Assembly (NCBI GenBank): GCA_965224415.1
Contig: CBDCZB010000003.1
Location: forward strand, 310,001 to 374,000
Direction: 5' to 3'
Source of the DNA: DAOUJI01 sp965224415
GTDB taxonomy: Bacteria; Chloroflexota; Dehalococcoidia; Lucifugimonadales; JAGWBF01
Length of the DNA: 64,000 nucleotides
A program made the position numbers and the translations under genes. The notes below the pieces were generated by a model. The model had not been told where the DNA came from, did no database searches, and worked only from the letters and a program-made list of their open reading frames with translations. Below, one piece after another: positions 32,372 to 41,371 of this stretch. The first letter of the stretch is position 1; the number at the start of each line of letters is the position of its first letter.

Positions 32372-33277
32372 TCAGAAGATGGCAACCGGATTTACCGGAG
32401 AGCCGGTGCCTCCCTTCATCCTGAGGGGCAGCACCATTAGCATGAACTCATAGCGGCCCTCTTCCGCACAGGCCTCGGCGAGGGGTTCCAGCAGGGCGTT
32501 GTCCAGCAGCACGATGCCAAAGGCCGCTATGGCGCTGTGCACGTTCCAGTCGTAACCGGAGCAGTCCATCATGTCCCATACGACCATGCAGGCGTCGTTT
32601 TCTCTGATGTAGGGCACACAGGATGGATGGATGCCCGGCTTTTCCGTCTTTGAACCCCAAGGCGCGTCGGGATTGGTGCTGTTGTAGGCTTCTCGCCCGC
32701 TGTAGAGGATCAGGGCGTCGCCCGGTTTCACCGAAACGCCCTGGGATTTGGCCGCTTCCTCCAGGTCCCAGGCGTGGACAGGCTTGTCGATAGCGGCGAA
32801 TGGCTCCCCCCGGTATCTGGGTATGTCTATGAGCACGCCCCGGGTGATGATGCCCTCGTGGAAGTTGTCCACGGAGCACCAATTCGAGCCGTCGAACGTG
32901 ATTTCGTCCTTGGGCTGACGGTTGTTGTATAGACGGTCGTCGGTCCATATATGGCAGATGGAGTCCAGGTGCGTCGTGGACTGCCCGTGATATCTGAGGC
33001 CGTAGAAGTCTCCGGATGAGCCCCTTCCTCCGCCTCGGTTCAGGGTGTACATCCAGTGCTGGGCTGGGACGGGGTTGTCCGGGGCGGGAGTTTTTGGCAG
33101 GAACCTGCTCAGGGACACCCTGCGGCCGTTCTTGACCAGCTGCGTAGCCTCCACGACCTTTTCCGCCGTGACCAGATTCAAGACGCCCCGTTGGTCGTCG
33201 TCTCCCCACCGCCCCCAGTTCCTATTTTCGATGAGGTACTGCTTGGTTTCCTCTTCGGTTGGGATGTTTCGGTCCAT
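32372..33277 (-). CDS. Cyclase-family protein (kynurenine-formamidase-like), paralogue 3 of 3
   Basis: This 301-residue protein belongs to the metal-dependent cyclase/hydrolase family (Pfam Cyclase). The metal-binding region reads YHGQSTTHLDSICHIW (His...THLD...H). The N-terminal RNWGRWGDDDQRGVLNLVTAEKVVEATQLVKNGRRVSLSRFLP and the C-terminal LMVLPLRMKGGTGSPVNPVAIF match the other two copies. Such enzymes hydrolyse amides or lactones (for example N-formylkynurenine). GGAGG lies before the ATG. Part of a three-gene tandem array. Confidence 0.88.
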   Translation of the reverse strand: MDRNIPTEEETKQYLIENRNWGRWGDDDQRGVLNLVTAEKVVEATQLVKNGRRVSLSRFLPKTPAPDNPVPAQHWMYTLNRGGGRGSSGDFYGLRYHGQSTTHLDSICHIWTDDRLYNNRQPKDEITFDGSNWCSVDNFHEGIITRGVLIDIPRYRGEPFAAIDKPVHAWDLEEAAKSQGVSVKPGDALILYSGREAYNSTNPDAPWGSKTEKPGIHPSCVPYIRENDACMVVWDMMDCSGYDWNVHSAIAAFGIVLLDNALLEPLAEACAEEGRYEFMLMVLPLRMKGGTGSPVNPVAIF

Positions 33278-33321
33278 TTTCTTTCCTCCCGTTCCGGCCT
33301 TTGATATGGGAGCTCGACTCG

Positions 33322-34248
33322 TTAGAACAACGCCACCGGATTCACCGGAGACCCGGTGCCTCCCAGCACTCTGAGAGGCAGAACCATGATCATGAACTCG
33401 TAGCGGCCCTCTTCAGCGCAGGCGGCTGCAAGGGGTTCCAGCAGAGCGTTGTCCTGCAGCGCCACTCCGTAAGAGGGTATGACGCCGTGCACCGACCAGG
33501 CCAGGTCGTATCCGCTGGGGTGGAGGTCCATCATGTCCCATGAAATCATGGAGACGTCGTTGTCCCGCACGAAGGGCAGGCACGAGGCGTGGAGGCCCGG
33601 CCTCTGCGCCGCATTGGCCGTGCCCCAGGGCACGTCAGGATTGTCCTTGTTGTATGCTTCCCGTCCGCTGTAGACGCACATGGCGTCGCCCGGCTCCAGA
33701 GTGACTCCCTGCGCCTTGGCCACGTCCTCCAGCTCCCAACCGTGGACCGGCTTGTCCTGGGTCACGTACGGTTCTCCACGGAATTTGGGAATGTCCAGAA
33801 GGACTCCCCGGGTCACGATGCCTGTGGGCCAGTTGTCCACGGAGCCGAACTTGGCCCCGTCGAATCCGATGACCTCCTTAGGGTCCCTGCCATTGTAGAG
33901 GCCGCCGCTGGTCCAGACGTGGCACAACGCGTCCAGGTGGGTGGTGGCGGTGCCGTGATACGCCACTCCGTAGAAGTCCACAGCAGAACCGCCTCCATAT
34001 CCACGGTCGTTGGTGCGCATCCAGTGCTGGGCCGGTGTTGGGTTGTTGGGAGCCGCGTCCTTGGGCAAATACCGGCTCAGGGAGACCGCACGACCTGAGC
34101 GCACCAGCGCGGCGGCCCTGATCCTCTTTTCAGGGGTTATGAGATTGACTGCTCCCACCTGGTCATCGTCGCCCCAACGGCCCCAGTTCCGACGCTCGGT
34201 CAGATACGACATCACCTCATCACTGGTGGGTATGTTTCGTCCGGCCAT
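33322..34248 (-). CDS. Cyclase-family protein, paralogue 2 of 3
   Basis: This 308-residue cyclase-family protein has YHGTATTHLDALCHVW as the metal region, RNWGRWGDDDQVGAVNLITPEKRIRAAALVRSGRAVSLSRYLPKD at the N-terminus and LPLRVLGGTGSPVNPVALF at the end. It is closest to the copies on each side, so this is a tandem triplication. A strong GGAGG site precedes its ATG. Activity against amides, lactones or ureides is plausible but unknown. Confidence 0.88.
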   Translation of the reverse strand: MAGRNIPTSDEVMSYLTERRNWGRWGDDDQVGAVNLITPEKRIRAAALVRSGRAVSLSRYLPKDAAPNNPTPAQHWMRTNDRGYGGGSAVDFYGVAYHGTATTHLDALCHVWTSGGLYNGRDPKEVIGFDGAKFGSVDNWPTGIVTRGVLLDIPKFRGEPYVTQDKPVHGWELEDVAKAQGVTLEPGDAMCVYSGREAYNKDNPDVPWGTANAAQRPGLHASCLPFVRDNDVSMISWDMMDLHPSGYDLAWSVHGVIPSYGVALQDNALLEPLAAACAEEGRYEFMIMVLPLRVLGGTGSPVNPVALF

Positions 34249-34285
34249 GTTGTCCTCCTTGTTTTGATCAAATAGGACCGGTTGC

Positions 34286-35248
34286 CTAGAGAATGGCTAT
34301 GGGGTTCACCGGCGAGCCGGTCCCTCCCTCCACCTTGAGCGGAGCCACCAGGAACATGAACTCGTAGCGGCCCTCTTCCGCGCATATATCCGCTAAGGGT
34401 TCCAGAAGGGAGTTATCCACCAGACCGACGCCATAGGAGCTTATAACCGCGTGGACAGCCCAGGGTATGCCGTAGCCGTTGGGCGACAAGTCCATCATGT
34501 CCCAAGCCAGTATCGACACGTCGTGGTCCCTGATGAAGGAGAGGCAGGATACGTGAAGCCCCGGCCGTTCGGTGATAGGGGCGGCGCCACCGGGCGCACC
34601 GTAGACGGGTATCCCCGCCATCCACGGGTGGTTGGTCGGATATTCCCTGACCAAAGCTTCCCTGCCGCTGTATACGCAAAGGGCGTCGCCGGGTCTAACT
34701 TCTACGCCCTGGGCTGCGGCTACCTCTTCCAGCTCCCAGGCGTGGACAGGCTTGTCCTGGGTTACGTATGGAACGCCTCGGTGTCTGGGCACGTCCAGAA
34801 GGACTCCTCTGGTTATGATGCCGTCGCTCCATGCGTCCACGGCGCCCCACCGGGCGCCGCTGAAGGTAATTTCCTTGTCGGGGTCGCGCCCGTTCCACAT
34901 GCCGTCTTCGTCCCATACGTGACAAAGCGCGTCGAGGTGGGTGGCTGCCGAGCCGTGGTAGACCAGACCGTAGTAATCAATGGCCGCTACGGTCTTTCCG
35001 TCCCGCTGCATTGTGGCCATCCAGTGCTGGGCCGGTTGCGGGTTGTCCGGGCCGGCGGTCTTGGGGAAGTAGCGGCTCAGGGACACACTCTGGCCCTTCT
35101 TGACCAGTTGTGCAGCCTCTAGCTTCTTCTCGGGTGTCACCAGGTTCATGGCGCCCATCTGGTCGTCGTCGCCCCATCTGCCCCAGTTCCGCCTGTCCCG
35201 GATGTAGGAGATGACTTCCTCTTTGGTGGGCAGGCTTCGTTCGGCCAT
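34286..35248 (-). CDS. Cyclase-family protein, paralogue 1 of 3
   Basis: This 320-residue cyclase-family protein has YHGSAATHLDALCHVWDEDG in the metal region, RNWGRWGDDDQMGAMNLVTPEKKLEAAQLVKKGQSVSLSRYFPK at the start and APLKVEGGTGSPVNPIAIL at the end. It carries an extra loop (AGIPVYGAPGGAAPITERPG) of about 15 residues, which could change specificity. It is the first gene of the leftward array, with GGAGG before the ATG. Confidence 0.88.
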   Translation of the reverse strand: MAERSLPTKEEVISYIRDRRNWGRWGDDDQMGAMNLVTPEKKLEAAQLVKKGQSVSLSRYFPKTAGPDNPQPAQHWMATMQRDGKTVAAIDYYGLVYHGSAATHLDALCHVWDEDGMWNGRDPDKEITFSGARWGAVDAWSDGIITRGVLLDVPRHRGVPYVTQDKPVHAWELEEVAAAQGVEVRPGDALCVYSGREALVREYPTNHPWMAGIPVYGAPGGAAPITERPGLHVSCLSFIRDHDVSILAWDMMDLSPNGYGIPWAVHAVISSYGVGLVDNSLLEPLADICAEEGRYEFMFLVAPLKVEGGTGSPVNPIAIL

Positions 35249-35378
35249 GTTGTCCTCCTCGTCGTTGAGAGGTCGATGTCCGGCTGCTCCGAATTGCGCC
35301 TCTTATGATAACCGATGGGGGATGTTGGGGGAATAAGCTAAGAGTGATGCAGGCTGAACGCGGGAGGCGGCAAAGTCC

Positions 35379-35405
35379 TTGACACCGCCTCAGCTATGCT
35401 ATAAT
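35379..35405 (+). promoter_or_regulatory. Consensus sigma-70 promoter (extended -10) for the GNAT gene
   Basis: TTGACA (35379-35384) and TATAAT (35400-35405) are both perfect hexamers separated by 15 bases, and the -10 is preceded by TGC (extended -10). The ATG lies 44 bases downstream. This is the strongest promoter match in the window. Confidence 0.75.
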
Positions 35406-35448
35406 TAAGGGTGAAGCAACGCAGCAAATAGATTAGTGGCGGACGAGA

Positions 35449-36096
35449 ATGCTCCCTGAGATTTCGCTAAGGGCGGTCACCAAAGAGGACGTAGTCAGGG
35501 TAGACGGCTGGCTCAAGGAGGAGATTGTCAACTCCTCCTGGTACGGTGTGGACGACAACGGGAATCCAGTGCACCTGGGATACACTCCTCGCCGTGTGCT
35601 CAGCAGTGAGTCCGACTCCGAGTGGGACGAGCTTTTCGGCAACGAACGTCCGCGTAAGATATACGCCATATACACTCCCGGCGGCGAGCACATCGGAGAA
35701 GCCCAGATGGTCATAAGGGCCCCGATGTGGGAGGCCCAGCTGTTCGTCCTCATTGGACGCACAGACATGTGGCATCAAAGCTACGGCAGCTCCGCTCTGA
35801 TTCAATTGATGGATATCGCCTTCTACACTTACGGCCTGCACAGGGCTTGGGTGGACGTGCCCGACTACAACCAAGTGGCCATACACATGTGCGAGCGCCT
35901 GGGCTTCCAGATAGAGGGAAGGCTCAGGGGCACCCACCCGAAGGGCGGGAAATGGTACGACTCCTTGGCCATGGGGCTGCTCTCCAACGAATATCCAAGA
36001 CGGCGGGCCCGGCTGATGGGCGGCCAGGAAGAGCCGCCTATGTGGACCAGCCCCGTGATGGAAGGGCCGCTAGACCGCGAACCGCGGGAGGGTTAG
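35449..36096 (+). CDS. GNAT-family N-acetyltransferase
   Basis: This 215-residue protein is a GNAT member: ISLRAVTKEDVVRVDGWLKEEIVNSSWYG at the N-terminus, IYTPGGEHIGEAQMVIRAPMWEAQLFVLIGRTDMWHQSYGSSALIQLMDIAFYTYGLHRAWVDVPDYNQVAIHMCERLGFQIEGRLRG, in which the acetyl-CoA-binding Q/RxxGxG/A loop (WHQSYGSSAL) and the LGF motif are typical of RimJ/RimL-like proteins. The acceptor may be a protein N-terminus or a small amine. Next to a strong promoter and probably monocistronic. Confidence 0.85.
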   Translation: MLPEISLRAVTKEDVVRVDGWLKEEIVNSSWYGVDDNGNPVHLGYTPRRVLSSESDSEWDELFGNERPRKIYAIYTPGGEHIGEAQMVIRAPMWEAQLFVLIGRTDMWHQSYGSSALIQLMDIAFYTYGLHRAWVDVPDYNQVAIHMCERLGFQIEGRLRGTHPKGGKWYDSLAMGLLSNEYPRRRARLMGGQEEPPMWTSPVMEGPLDREPREG

Positions 36097-36201
36097 TCCA
36101 GGGCAGTCCGCCTTCTGAGACATCGATATGTCCCACAACGGCGTGGGCGTCCTTTGAGAGGCTGGTACAGCGGCGGCATCCTGACTGTTTGAGCGCCCGA
36201 T

Positions 36202-36981
36202 TTGATTCCCCTATACGACGCATCAGTCCGCCGCCGAAAGCTTCCGGTCGTAAATATAGCCCTCATAGTCGTCAACGCCCTTGTTTTCATCTACGAGCTG
36301 ACCCTGGGCGGCATTGACCGGGACATCTTCTTCTTCACGTTCGGACTGATGCCCGTCGAGTTGACTCAAGGGATTTCGTTCCAGATATTGCCCCTCAGAG
36401 ACTCCCTTGGCAACGTCGTGGAAGTTAAGGACATAGAGACTCCGTTCCACACGTGGGGTACGGTGTTCACTTCCATGTTCATGCACGGCGGGTTCATGCA
36501 CTTCATCGGAAACATGTTGTTTCTGTGGGTGTTCGGAGACAACGTGGAGGAGCGGCTGGGCCACGTCAAATACCTGCTGTTCTACGTCGCCGCGGGCGTT
36601 GCGGCGGCCTGGGCCCAGATTGGGATTGATTTAGACTCCCAGACGCCCATGATAGGCGCCAGCGGCGCCATATCCGGCGTCCTCGGCGCATATCTGATGC
36701 TCTACCCCTACAACCGCATCACCACCCTGGTCATGTTCGTGTTCATCTCGGTGATACAGCTTCCCGCTCTGCTTGTGCTGGGGGCATGGTTCCTGCTCCA
36801 GCTTATCAACGGACTCGGCTCGCTGGGCACATTCTCGTCAGGTGCCGGAGTGGCCTACATGGCCCACATTGGGGGATTCGCAGCCGGCATGGTACTGATG
36901 GCCCTGTACAAACTCTTGACCGGAGAGCCGGTATGGCCCTCTCGCCCCTGGGACTATAATCCATGGCGGCTGCGGCCTTGA
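36202..36981 (+). CDS. Rhomboid-family intramembrane serine protease
   Basis: This 259-residue membrane protein begins at TTG 36202 (MIPLYDASVRRRKLPVVNIALIVVNALVFIYELTL). It has the rhomboid elements: HGGFMHFIGNMLFLWVFGDNVEERLG, the catalytic GASGAISG (Ser154) and a His in AYMAHIGGFAAGM (His222). Six or seven membrane segments are expected. Substrate unknown. The start is inferred from the conserved N-terminus. Confidence 0.9.
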   Translation: MIPLYDASVRRRKLPVVNIALIVVNALVFIYELTLGGIDRDIFFFTFGLMPVELTQGISFQILPLRDSLGNVVEVKDIETPFHTWGTVFTSMFMHGGFMHFIGNMLFLWVFGDNVEERLGHVKYLLFYVAAGVAAAWAQIGIDLDSQTPMIGASGAISGVLGAYLMLYPYNRITTLVMFVFISVIQLPALLVLGAWFLLQLINGLGSLGTFSSGAGVAYMAHIGGFAAGMVLMALYKLLTGEPVWPSRPWDYNPWRLRP

Positions 36982-37072
36982 TGGTTCGCGTGATTTGGGG
37001 CCGTCCGTCTAACGTATGTGGCCGGGCGTATAAGCGTATAATGGACTCGTGAAAGCGCGGTAGGCCTTTGTT

Positions 37073-37738
37073 ATGCTCAAGGTAAAGATATGCGGAATCA
37101 TGCGGGCCGAGGATGCACGGTTGGCGACAGACGCAGGAGCCGACGTGCTGGGCATGATATTCGTGGCGGGAAGTAAAAGGCTCGTTGACCGTTCCCAGGC
37201 CGCACGGATAATCGAGGTGGCTCGGACCGGAGACAAACGTCCTCAGGTAGCAGGGCTGTTTGCTGACCAGCCGGAAGATGAGGTGAACGGCACGGTGGCC
37301 GAGCTAGGGCTGGACGTCGTGCAGCTTTGCGGGGGCGAATCCCCGGCCTATTGCGCCAGGATGAGGCTGCCCGTGATGAAGACGGTCCACGTGGCGGCAG
37401 AGGCTGTGGACTGTGACGAGCTTTCGGGCAAGATCAGGGGATACACTGAGGACGGTCACGTTGTAGTCGTGGACCGCAAGGTGGAAGGACTGGCTGGAGG
37501 CACTGGAAAAAGCTTCGACTGGAACATTGCCAGGGACCTTTCCGAGCGGGGGATCGAGTTCTTTCTTGCCGGAGGGCTCACGCCGGACAACGTAGAAGCC
37601 GCTGTGCAGTTGGTCAGGCCGTGGGGAGTCGACGTTTCCAGCGGTGTTGAGACCACGGGCGCTGCGGGCAAGGACCAGCAAAAGATCAGATCATTCATCA
37701 AAGCGGCCAGGGAGGCGCAAGACTATGGTGGACGTTAG
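37073..37738 (+). CDS. trpF: Phosphoribosylanthranilate isomerase
   Basis: This 221-residue TIM-barrel protein is TrpF, which isomerises N-(5'-phosphoribosyl)anthranilate in tryptophan synthesis. KVKICGIMRAEDARLATDAGADVLGMIF holds the catalytic Cys (KICGI), VVQLCGGES and the C-terminal GGLTPDNVEAAVQLVRPWGVDVSSGVETTGAAGKD match the family. It overlaps trpB by 14 bases, so the two are co-translated. No trpA, trpC, trpD or trpE is in view. Confidence 0.95.
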   Translation: MLKVKICGIMRAEDARLATDAGADVLGMIFVAGSKRLVDRSQAARIIEVARTGDKRPQVAGLFADQPEDEVNGTVAELGLDVVQLCGGESPAYCARMRLPVMKTVHVAAEAVDCDELSGKIRGYTEDGHVVVVDRKVEGLAGGTGKSFDWNIARDLSERGIEFFLAGGLTPDNVEAAVQLVRPWGVDVSSGVETTGAAGKDQQKIRSFIKAAREAQDYGGR

Positions 37739-38927
37739 CTCGCTGCCAGACCAGCAGGGCAGGTTTGGCCTATTCGGAGGAAAGTTCGTGCCGGAGACTC
37801 TGATGGCCGCTCTGGACGAGCTGGAAAACGCCTACTTGGACTTGAAAGACTCGCCGGGATTCCAGAGGGAGTTGGGGCGCTTGAACGCCACATATTCCGG
37901 CAGGCCCACTCCTCTCTACCTGGCCGAGAATCTCAGCCGGAAGACGGGAGGAGCGCGCATCTACCTGAAGCGCGAAGACCTGGCCCACACGGGGGCCCAC
38001 AAGATAAACAACGCTCTGGGTCAGGCGCTGTTGGCCAGGCATATGGGCAAGACCCGTATCATCGCCGAGACCGGCGCTGGACAGCACGGAGTGGCAACCG
38101 CCACGGTCTGTGCCATGGCGGGGGTTCCCTGCGTGGTGTACATGGGGTCCGAGGACATCATTCGCCAGTCGCCCAACGTCTACCGCATGAAGCTTCTGGG
38201 CGCCGAGGTGACGCCGGTGGAGTCGGGCAGCCGCACCCTGAAGGACGCCATCAACGAGGCCATACGGGACTGGGTCACCAATGTCGGGACGACCCATTAC
38301 CTCCTGGGAAGCGCAGTAGGACCCCACCCCTATCCCATGCTGGTGCGGGACTTCCAGTCCGTGATTGGACGCGAGTCCAGGGAACAGATGCTGGAGGCCG
38401 AGGGGTGCCTTCCAGACTATGTCGTCGCCTGCGTCGGAGGAGGCAGCAACGCTATTGGCATGTTCCACTCCTTCATAGGGGACGAAGAGGTGAAGTTGGT
38501 GGGGGTCGAAGCGGGAGGCAAGGGCGCCGGCGCCAACCAGAACGCGGCTCCCCTTAGCGAGGGGCGGCCCGGTGTGCTCCACGGTTCTATGTCATATTTG
38601 CTGCAAGACGACCACGGACAGGTGGTGGAGACCCACTCCATCTCGGCGGGGCTGGACTATCCTGGCGTGGGCCCGGAGCACAGCTACCTGAAGGACTTGG
38701 GTCGGGCGGAGTATACGACGGTTAAGGATGAGGAGGCCCTCGAAGGCTTCCACATGTTGTCTCGTACGGAGGGCATAATACCGGCCTTGGAACCCTCCCA
38801 CGCCGTGTACTACGCGGTGCGGCTGGCCGAGACTCTGCCGGAGGACAAGACGGTCTTGGTGTGCCTCAGCGGGCGAGGGGACAAGGACATTCACGTGGTG
38901 GCCCAGGCGGGGGGCCTGGAGGTCTAG
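37725..38927 (+). CDS. trpB: Tryptophan synthase beta chain
   Basis: This 400-residue PLP enzyme is TrpB, which joins indole and serine to make tryptophan. The PLP lysine is Lys93 in HTGAHKINNALGQ, with ETGAGQHGVATATVCA and GGGSNAIGMF (phosphate-binding) downstream, and LVCLSGRGDKD near the end. Start taken at ATG 37725, with GGAGG nine bases upstream; the frame is open further upstream inside trpF but that part is not family-like. It overlaps trpF, and trpA is not adjacent in this window. Confidence 0.96.
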   Translation: MVDVSSLPDQQGRFGLFGGKFVPETLMAALDELENAYLDLKDSPGFQRELGRLNATYSGRPTPLYLAENLSRKTGGARIYLKREDLAHTGAHKINNALGQALLARHMGKTRIIAETGAGQHGVATATVCAMAGVPCVVYMGSEDIIRQSPNVYRMKLLGAEVTPVESGSRTLKDAINEAIRDWVTNVGTTHYLLGSAVGPHPYPMLVRDFQSVIGRESREQMLEAEGCLPDYVVACVGGGSNAIGMFHSFIGDEEVKLVGVEAGGKGAGANQNAAPLSEGRPGVLHGSMSYLLQDDHGQVVETHSISAGLDYPGVGPEHSYLKDLGRAEYTTVKDEEALEGFHMLSRTEGIIPALEPSHAVYYAVRLAETLPEDKTVLVCLSGRGDKDIHVVAQAGGLEV

Positions 38928-38938
38928 GTCCAGGTCGC

Positions 38939-39787
38939 TCACATTCGGCGCGGGTAAGAGCCGAAGACCCTTAGCATGGACGTCTGGCTTTTGATGAAGT
39001 CCAACACCCCCTGGACCTTCGCGTCTTCCCTGTGGCCGTCGAAGTCGACCAGGAACCAGTAAAGCCCCAGGGACTCTTTGGTGGGCCTCGACTCTATCTT
39101 GGCCAGGTTGATGTTCCGTATGGCGAATTCCCCGAGAGCGTTGTAGAGCATCCCCGGTTTGTCTTCCGCAAAAGAGAAGCAGATAGACGTCTTGTCACGC
39201 CCAGTGGCCTCATGGTCCCCTCTAGCCAGGGCGACGAAGCGAGTCTCATTCGAGGAGTTGTCCTGAATGCCGCGGGCCAGGGTCTCCATGTTTCGGAGTT
39301 CGGCGGCCCGTTGCGGCGAGATGGCTGCCGCCGGCACGGGACTGGCCCATACGTCGTCGATGGCCGAGACGGTGCTCAGGGAGGCTATCTTCTGGGCCTT
39401 TGGGAAGCATTGTTCCAAATATACCCTGCACTGGCCCAGAGCTTGGGGGTGGGAGAAGATGGTCTGTATGTCCGCCGCCTTGGTCCCTGGGACCACCAGC
39501 AGAGTGTGGTCTATGGGTATCACCAGCTCGTTCCGTATGGAAAGGCGGGAGTCCTGAATGAGAATGTCCAAGGTGGCGGTGACCGACCCCTCCAGGCTGT
39601 TCTCGATGGGCGCCACTCCTTCGTCTGCTATGCCCGAGGCCACGGCCAGGGCCACGGCCTGAATAGTCGGAAAGGGCACCAGGGTCCAGTCTCCTCCGAT
39701 CTTTTCGACATACTTGACGGCAGCCTCTTCCGAGTAGGTGCCTTCAGGGCCCAGGTATGCGATGGAGCCCGTGTCGTCAGGAGGCAT
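38939..39787 (-). CDS. pheA: Prephenate dehydratase
   Basis: This 282-residue protein is prephenate dehydratase of phenylalanine synthesis. The catalytic domain has IAYLGPEGTYSEEAA, GVAPIENSLEGSVTATLDIL and the TRF motif in NETRFVALARGDHE. The last ~80 residues form an ACT domain (TSICFSFAEDKPGMLYNALGEFAIRNINLAKIESRPTK) for feedback by phenylalanine. No chorismate mutase part is fused. It overlaps the RCK gene stop by one base (TAATG) and so may be co-translated with it. Confidence 0.95.
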   Translation of the reverse strand: MPPDDTGSIAYLGPEGTYSEEAAVKYVEKIGGDWTLVPFPTIQAVALAVASGIADEGVAPIENSLEGSVTATLDILIQDSRLSIRNELVIPIDHTLLVVPGTKAADIQTIFSHPQALGQCRVYLEQCFPKAQKIASLSTVSAIDDVWASPVPAAAISPQRAAELRNMETLARGIQDNSSNETRFVALARGDHEATGRDKTSICFSFAEDKPGMLYNALGEFAIRNINLAKIESRPTKESLGLYWFLVDFDGHREDAKVQGVLDFIKSQTSMLRVFGSYPRRM

Positions 39788-40446
39788 TACTCCACTCCCG
39801 TGAAGGTCTCGAATAGAATGCGCTCGTCTCCGAGGGAGGTTACGGCGACAACCTGGTCGTCGACCATGAGCACCACGTCGTCGGTGGGGAGATGGGGTCC
39901 GTCGGGCTTTATCACCAAGGAGATGAAGCTGCCAGGCGGAAGGGGAATGTCCCCCAAGGACTTTCCCCTTGCGGCGGCGTCTTCAGGTATGGTCACGGTA
40001 ATTATTTCTTGCTGGGACGCCAGAGACATGAGATGCACCAATGACTGACCCGGCAGTTCATCTTCGATGTTGGCGACCACGAGGTGGGTGCCGTTCACAA
40101 CTTTGTCCACACCCAGAATTTTGAAAAGGGCCTCGTTTTGCGGGTCTTTGATTACGGAGATGGTCCTGGGAGTGTTGAACGCCTGCTTTGCGGTCTGGCA
40201 GATGGCCAGATTGTCCTCGTCCCTGGCGGTCACAGCAATTACCAGGTTGGCCCTGGCTGCACCACTTTCCTTCAGGACTTCAATCCGGGTGGCGTCCCCC
40301 AGTAGAGCCACCCTTCCCAACTCTTCATTCACTGTGTCGCAAATGCGCCGGTCCTTATCTATCACTAGCACCTCGTTGTCCATGGCCAGCAAGACCCTGG
40401 TCAACTGGTGGCCCACCTTGCCGCATCCTGCGATGAGAGCGTACAT
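39787..40446 (-). CDS. RCK/TrkA-type potassium transport regulator (RCK_N plus RCK_C)
   Basis: This 219-residue protein has a Rossmann RCK_N domain (MYALIAGCGKVGHQLTRVLLAMDNEVLVIDKD) and a C-terminal RCK_C domain (GKSLGDIPLPPGSFISLVIKPDGPHLPTDDVVLMVDDQVVAVTSL). RCK proteins bind NAD(H) or ATP/ADP and gate Trk/Ktr channels. Start at ATG 40446 because GGAGG lies just upstream. It is the third and last RCK gene of the locus. Confidence 0.88.
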   Translation of the reverse strand: MYALIAGCGKVGHQLTRVLLAMDNEVLVIDKDRRICDTVNEELGRVALLGDATRIEVLKESGAARANLVIAVTARDEDNLAICQTAKQAFNTPRTISVIKDPQNEALFKILGVDKVVNGTHLVVANIEDELPGQSLVHLMSLASQQEIITVTIPEDAAARGKSLGDIPLPPGSFISLVIKPDGPHLPTDDVVLMVDDQVVAVTSLGDERILFETFTGVE

Positions 40447-40478
40447 GCTTGGTATCGTCCTCCGGACCTTTTCACCCT

Positions 40479-40886
40479 TTAACGGGGCTGTTCGAACGTG
40501 CCGGCAACTATTGAGTCCGTCATCAGTTGGGTGGGAGATATTACGTCGAGACCGAGGTTCCGGTACAGTCGTTCCCGTTCCGGGTCTTCTATTCTGCACA
40601 CCACTTCTGGAATATGGAAGATGTGGACGGCGATTTGGGCTGCCATAGCGTTTCTGGAGTCGTCGTCGGAAAGGGCCAACGCGGCGTCAATTGTGGCCGT
40701 CCCAATGTTCCTGATGTCAGCGATAAGGGACTCAGAACCCGGAACTATGTGGACTCCCTTCTCGTTGATGAGGGGATCATTGGGGGACGTCTGGTAGTCC
40801 AGGGCAGTCACAGCGTGTCCGGCCTTGGCCAGCTGCGAGACCAGATGGGCGCCCATGCGGTCGTAGCCCACTACTAGAACATTCAT
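40479..40886 (-). CDS. RCK_N-only TrkA-type protein
   Basis: This 135-residue protein is a single RCK_N Rossmann domain (MNVLVVGYDRMGAHLVSQLAKAGHAVTALDYQ, then SLIADIRNIGTATIDAALALSDDDSRNAMAAQIAVHIF) without an RCK_C domain. With the next RCK gene it could form a two-chain equivalent of an E. coli-type TrkA (two tandem RCK units). The nucleotide-binding glycines GYDRMG are slightly altered. Substrate nucleotide unknown. Confidence 0.82.
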   Translation of the reverse strand: MNVLVVGYDRMGAHLVSQLAKAGHAVTALDYQTSPNDPLINEKGVHIVPGSESLIADIRNIGTATIDAALALSDDDSRNAMAAQIAVHIFHIPEVVCRIEDPERERLYRNLGLDVISPTQLMTDSIVAGTFEQPR

Positions 40887-40889
40887 GGC

Positions 40890-41339
40890 CTATCTGTCCG
40901 CGCCGCCATTGTTGGATCGCGATGAGTCTCTCCAAAGCAGGACTTGGCAAGGCGCATTCTTCAACACGTATGCGATTGTGCCGCCAAAGCTCATGTCCCG
41001 ACTGTACCGTTTGCGGCTCAGTCCCAGAATCACGATCTCAGCGTTTTTGTTGACAGCCTCTTCTACAATGGCCGGTCCGGCGTGTCTGGCTTGGACGTAC
41101 CCGCCTTCCACGCTGCATTTTTCCCGTCTGCCTATTGACTCCAACCTATCCAGGATCTCCTCTCCATGTGAAGGGTCCAATTCTATGTCCAGGGGGAGCT
41201 CGTGGCCAACTTCAATGACGTACAAGACTACAACTTTGGCTCTGCTCGTTCGGGCCAGCCCGCAAGCCAGCCGAGCGGCGCCTTCATCGGTGGAGCCGCC
41301 GTCTACGGCGACCAAAATGCTGCGGTGGTTTGAAGGCAT
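40890..41339 (-). CDS. Universal stress protein (UspA family)
   Basis: This 149-residue protein is a single UspA domain: HRSILVAVDGGSTDEGAARLACGLARTSRAKVVVLYVIEVG, then the C-terminal NAEIVILGLSRKRYSRDMSFGGTIAYVLKNAPCQVLLWRDSSRS. Many Usp proteins bind ATP; the usual G-2x-G-9x-G(S/T) motif is only partly recognisable here. Location between RCK genes points to coupling of potassium transport with stress or energy status, as seen with KdpD/Usp-type systems. Confidence 0.85.
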   Translation of the reverse strand: MPSNHRSILVAVDGGSTDEGAARLACGLARTSRAKVVVLYVIEVGHELPLDIELDPSHGEEILDRLESIGRREKCSVEGGYVQARHAGPAIVEEAVNKNAEIVILGLSRKRYSRDMSFGGTIAYVLKNAPCQVLLWRDSSRSNNGGADR

Positions 41340-41371
41340 GTCAAAACTGGGCAGTTGGAGTGGCCGTTCCG

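Noticed and set aside
37644..37724. N-terminal extension of trpB
   Set aside because: The frame is open upstream, but that part is antiparallel to the conserved end of trpF and is not like any TrpB. The GGAGG site supports ATG 37725.
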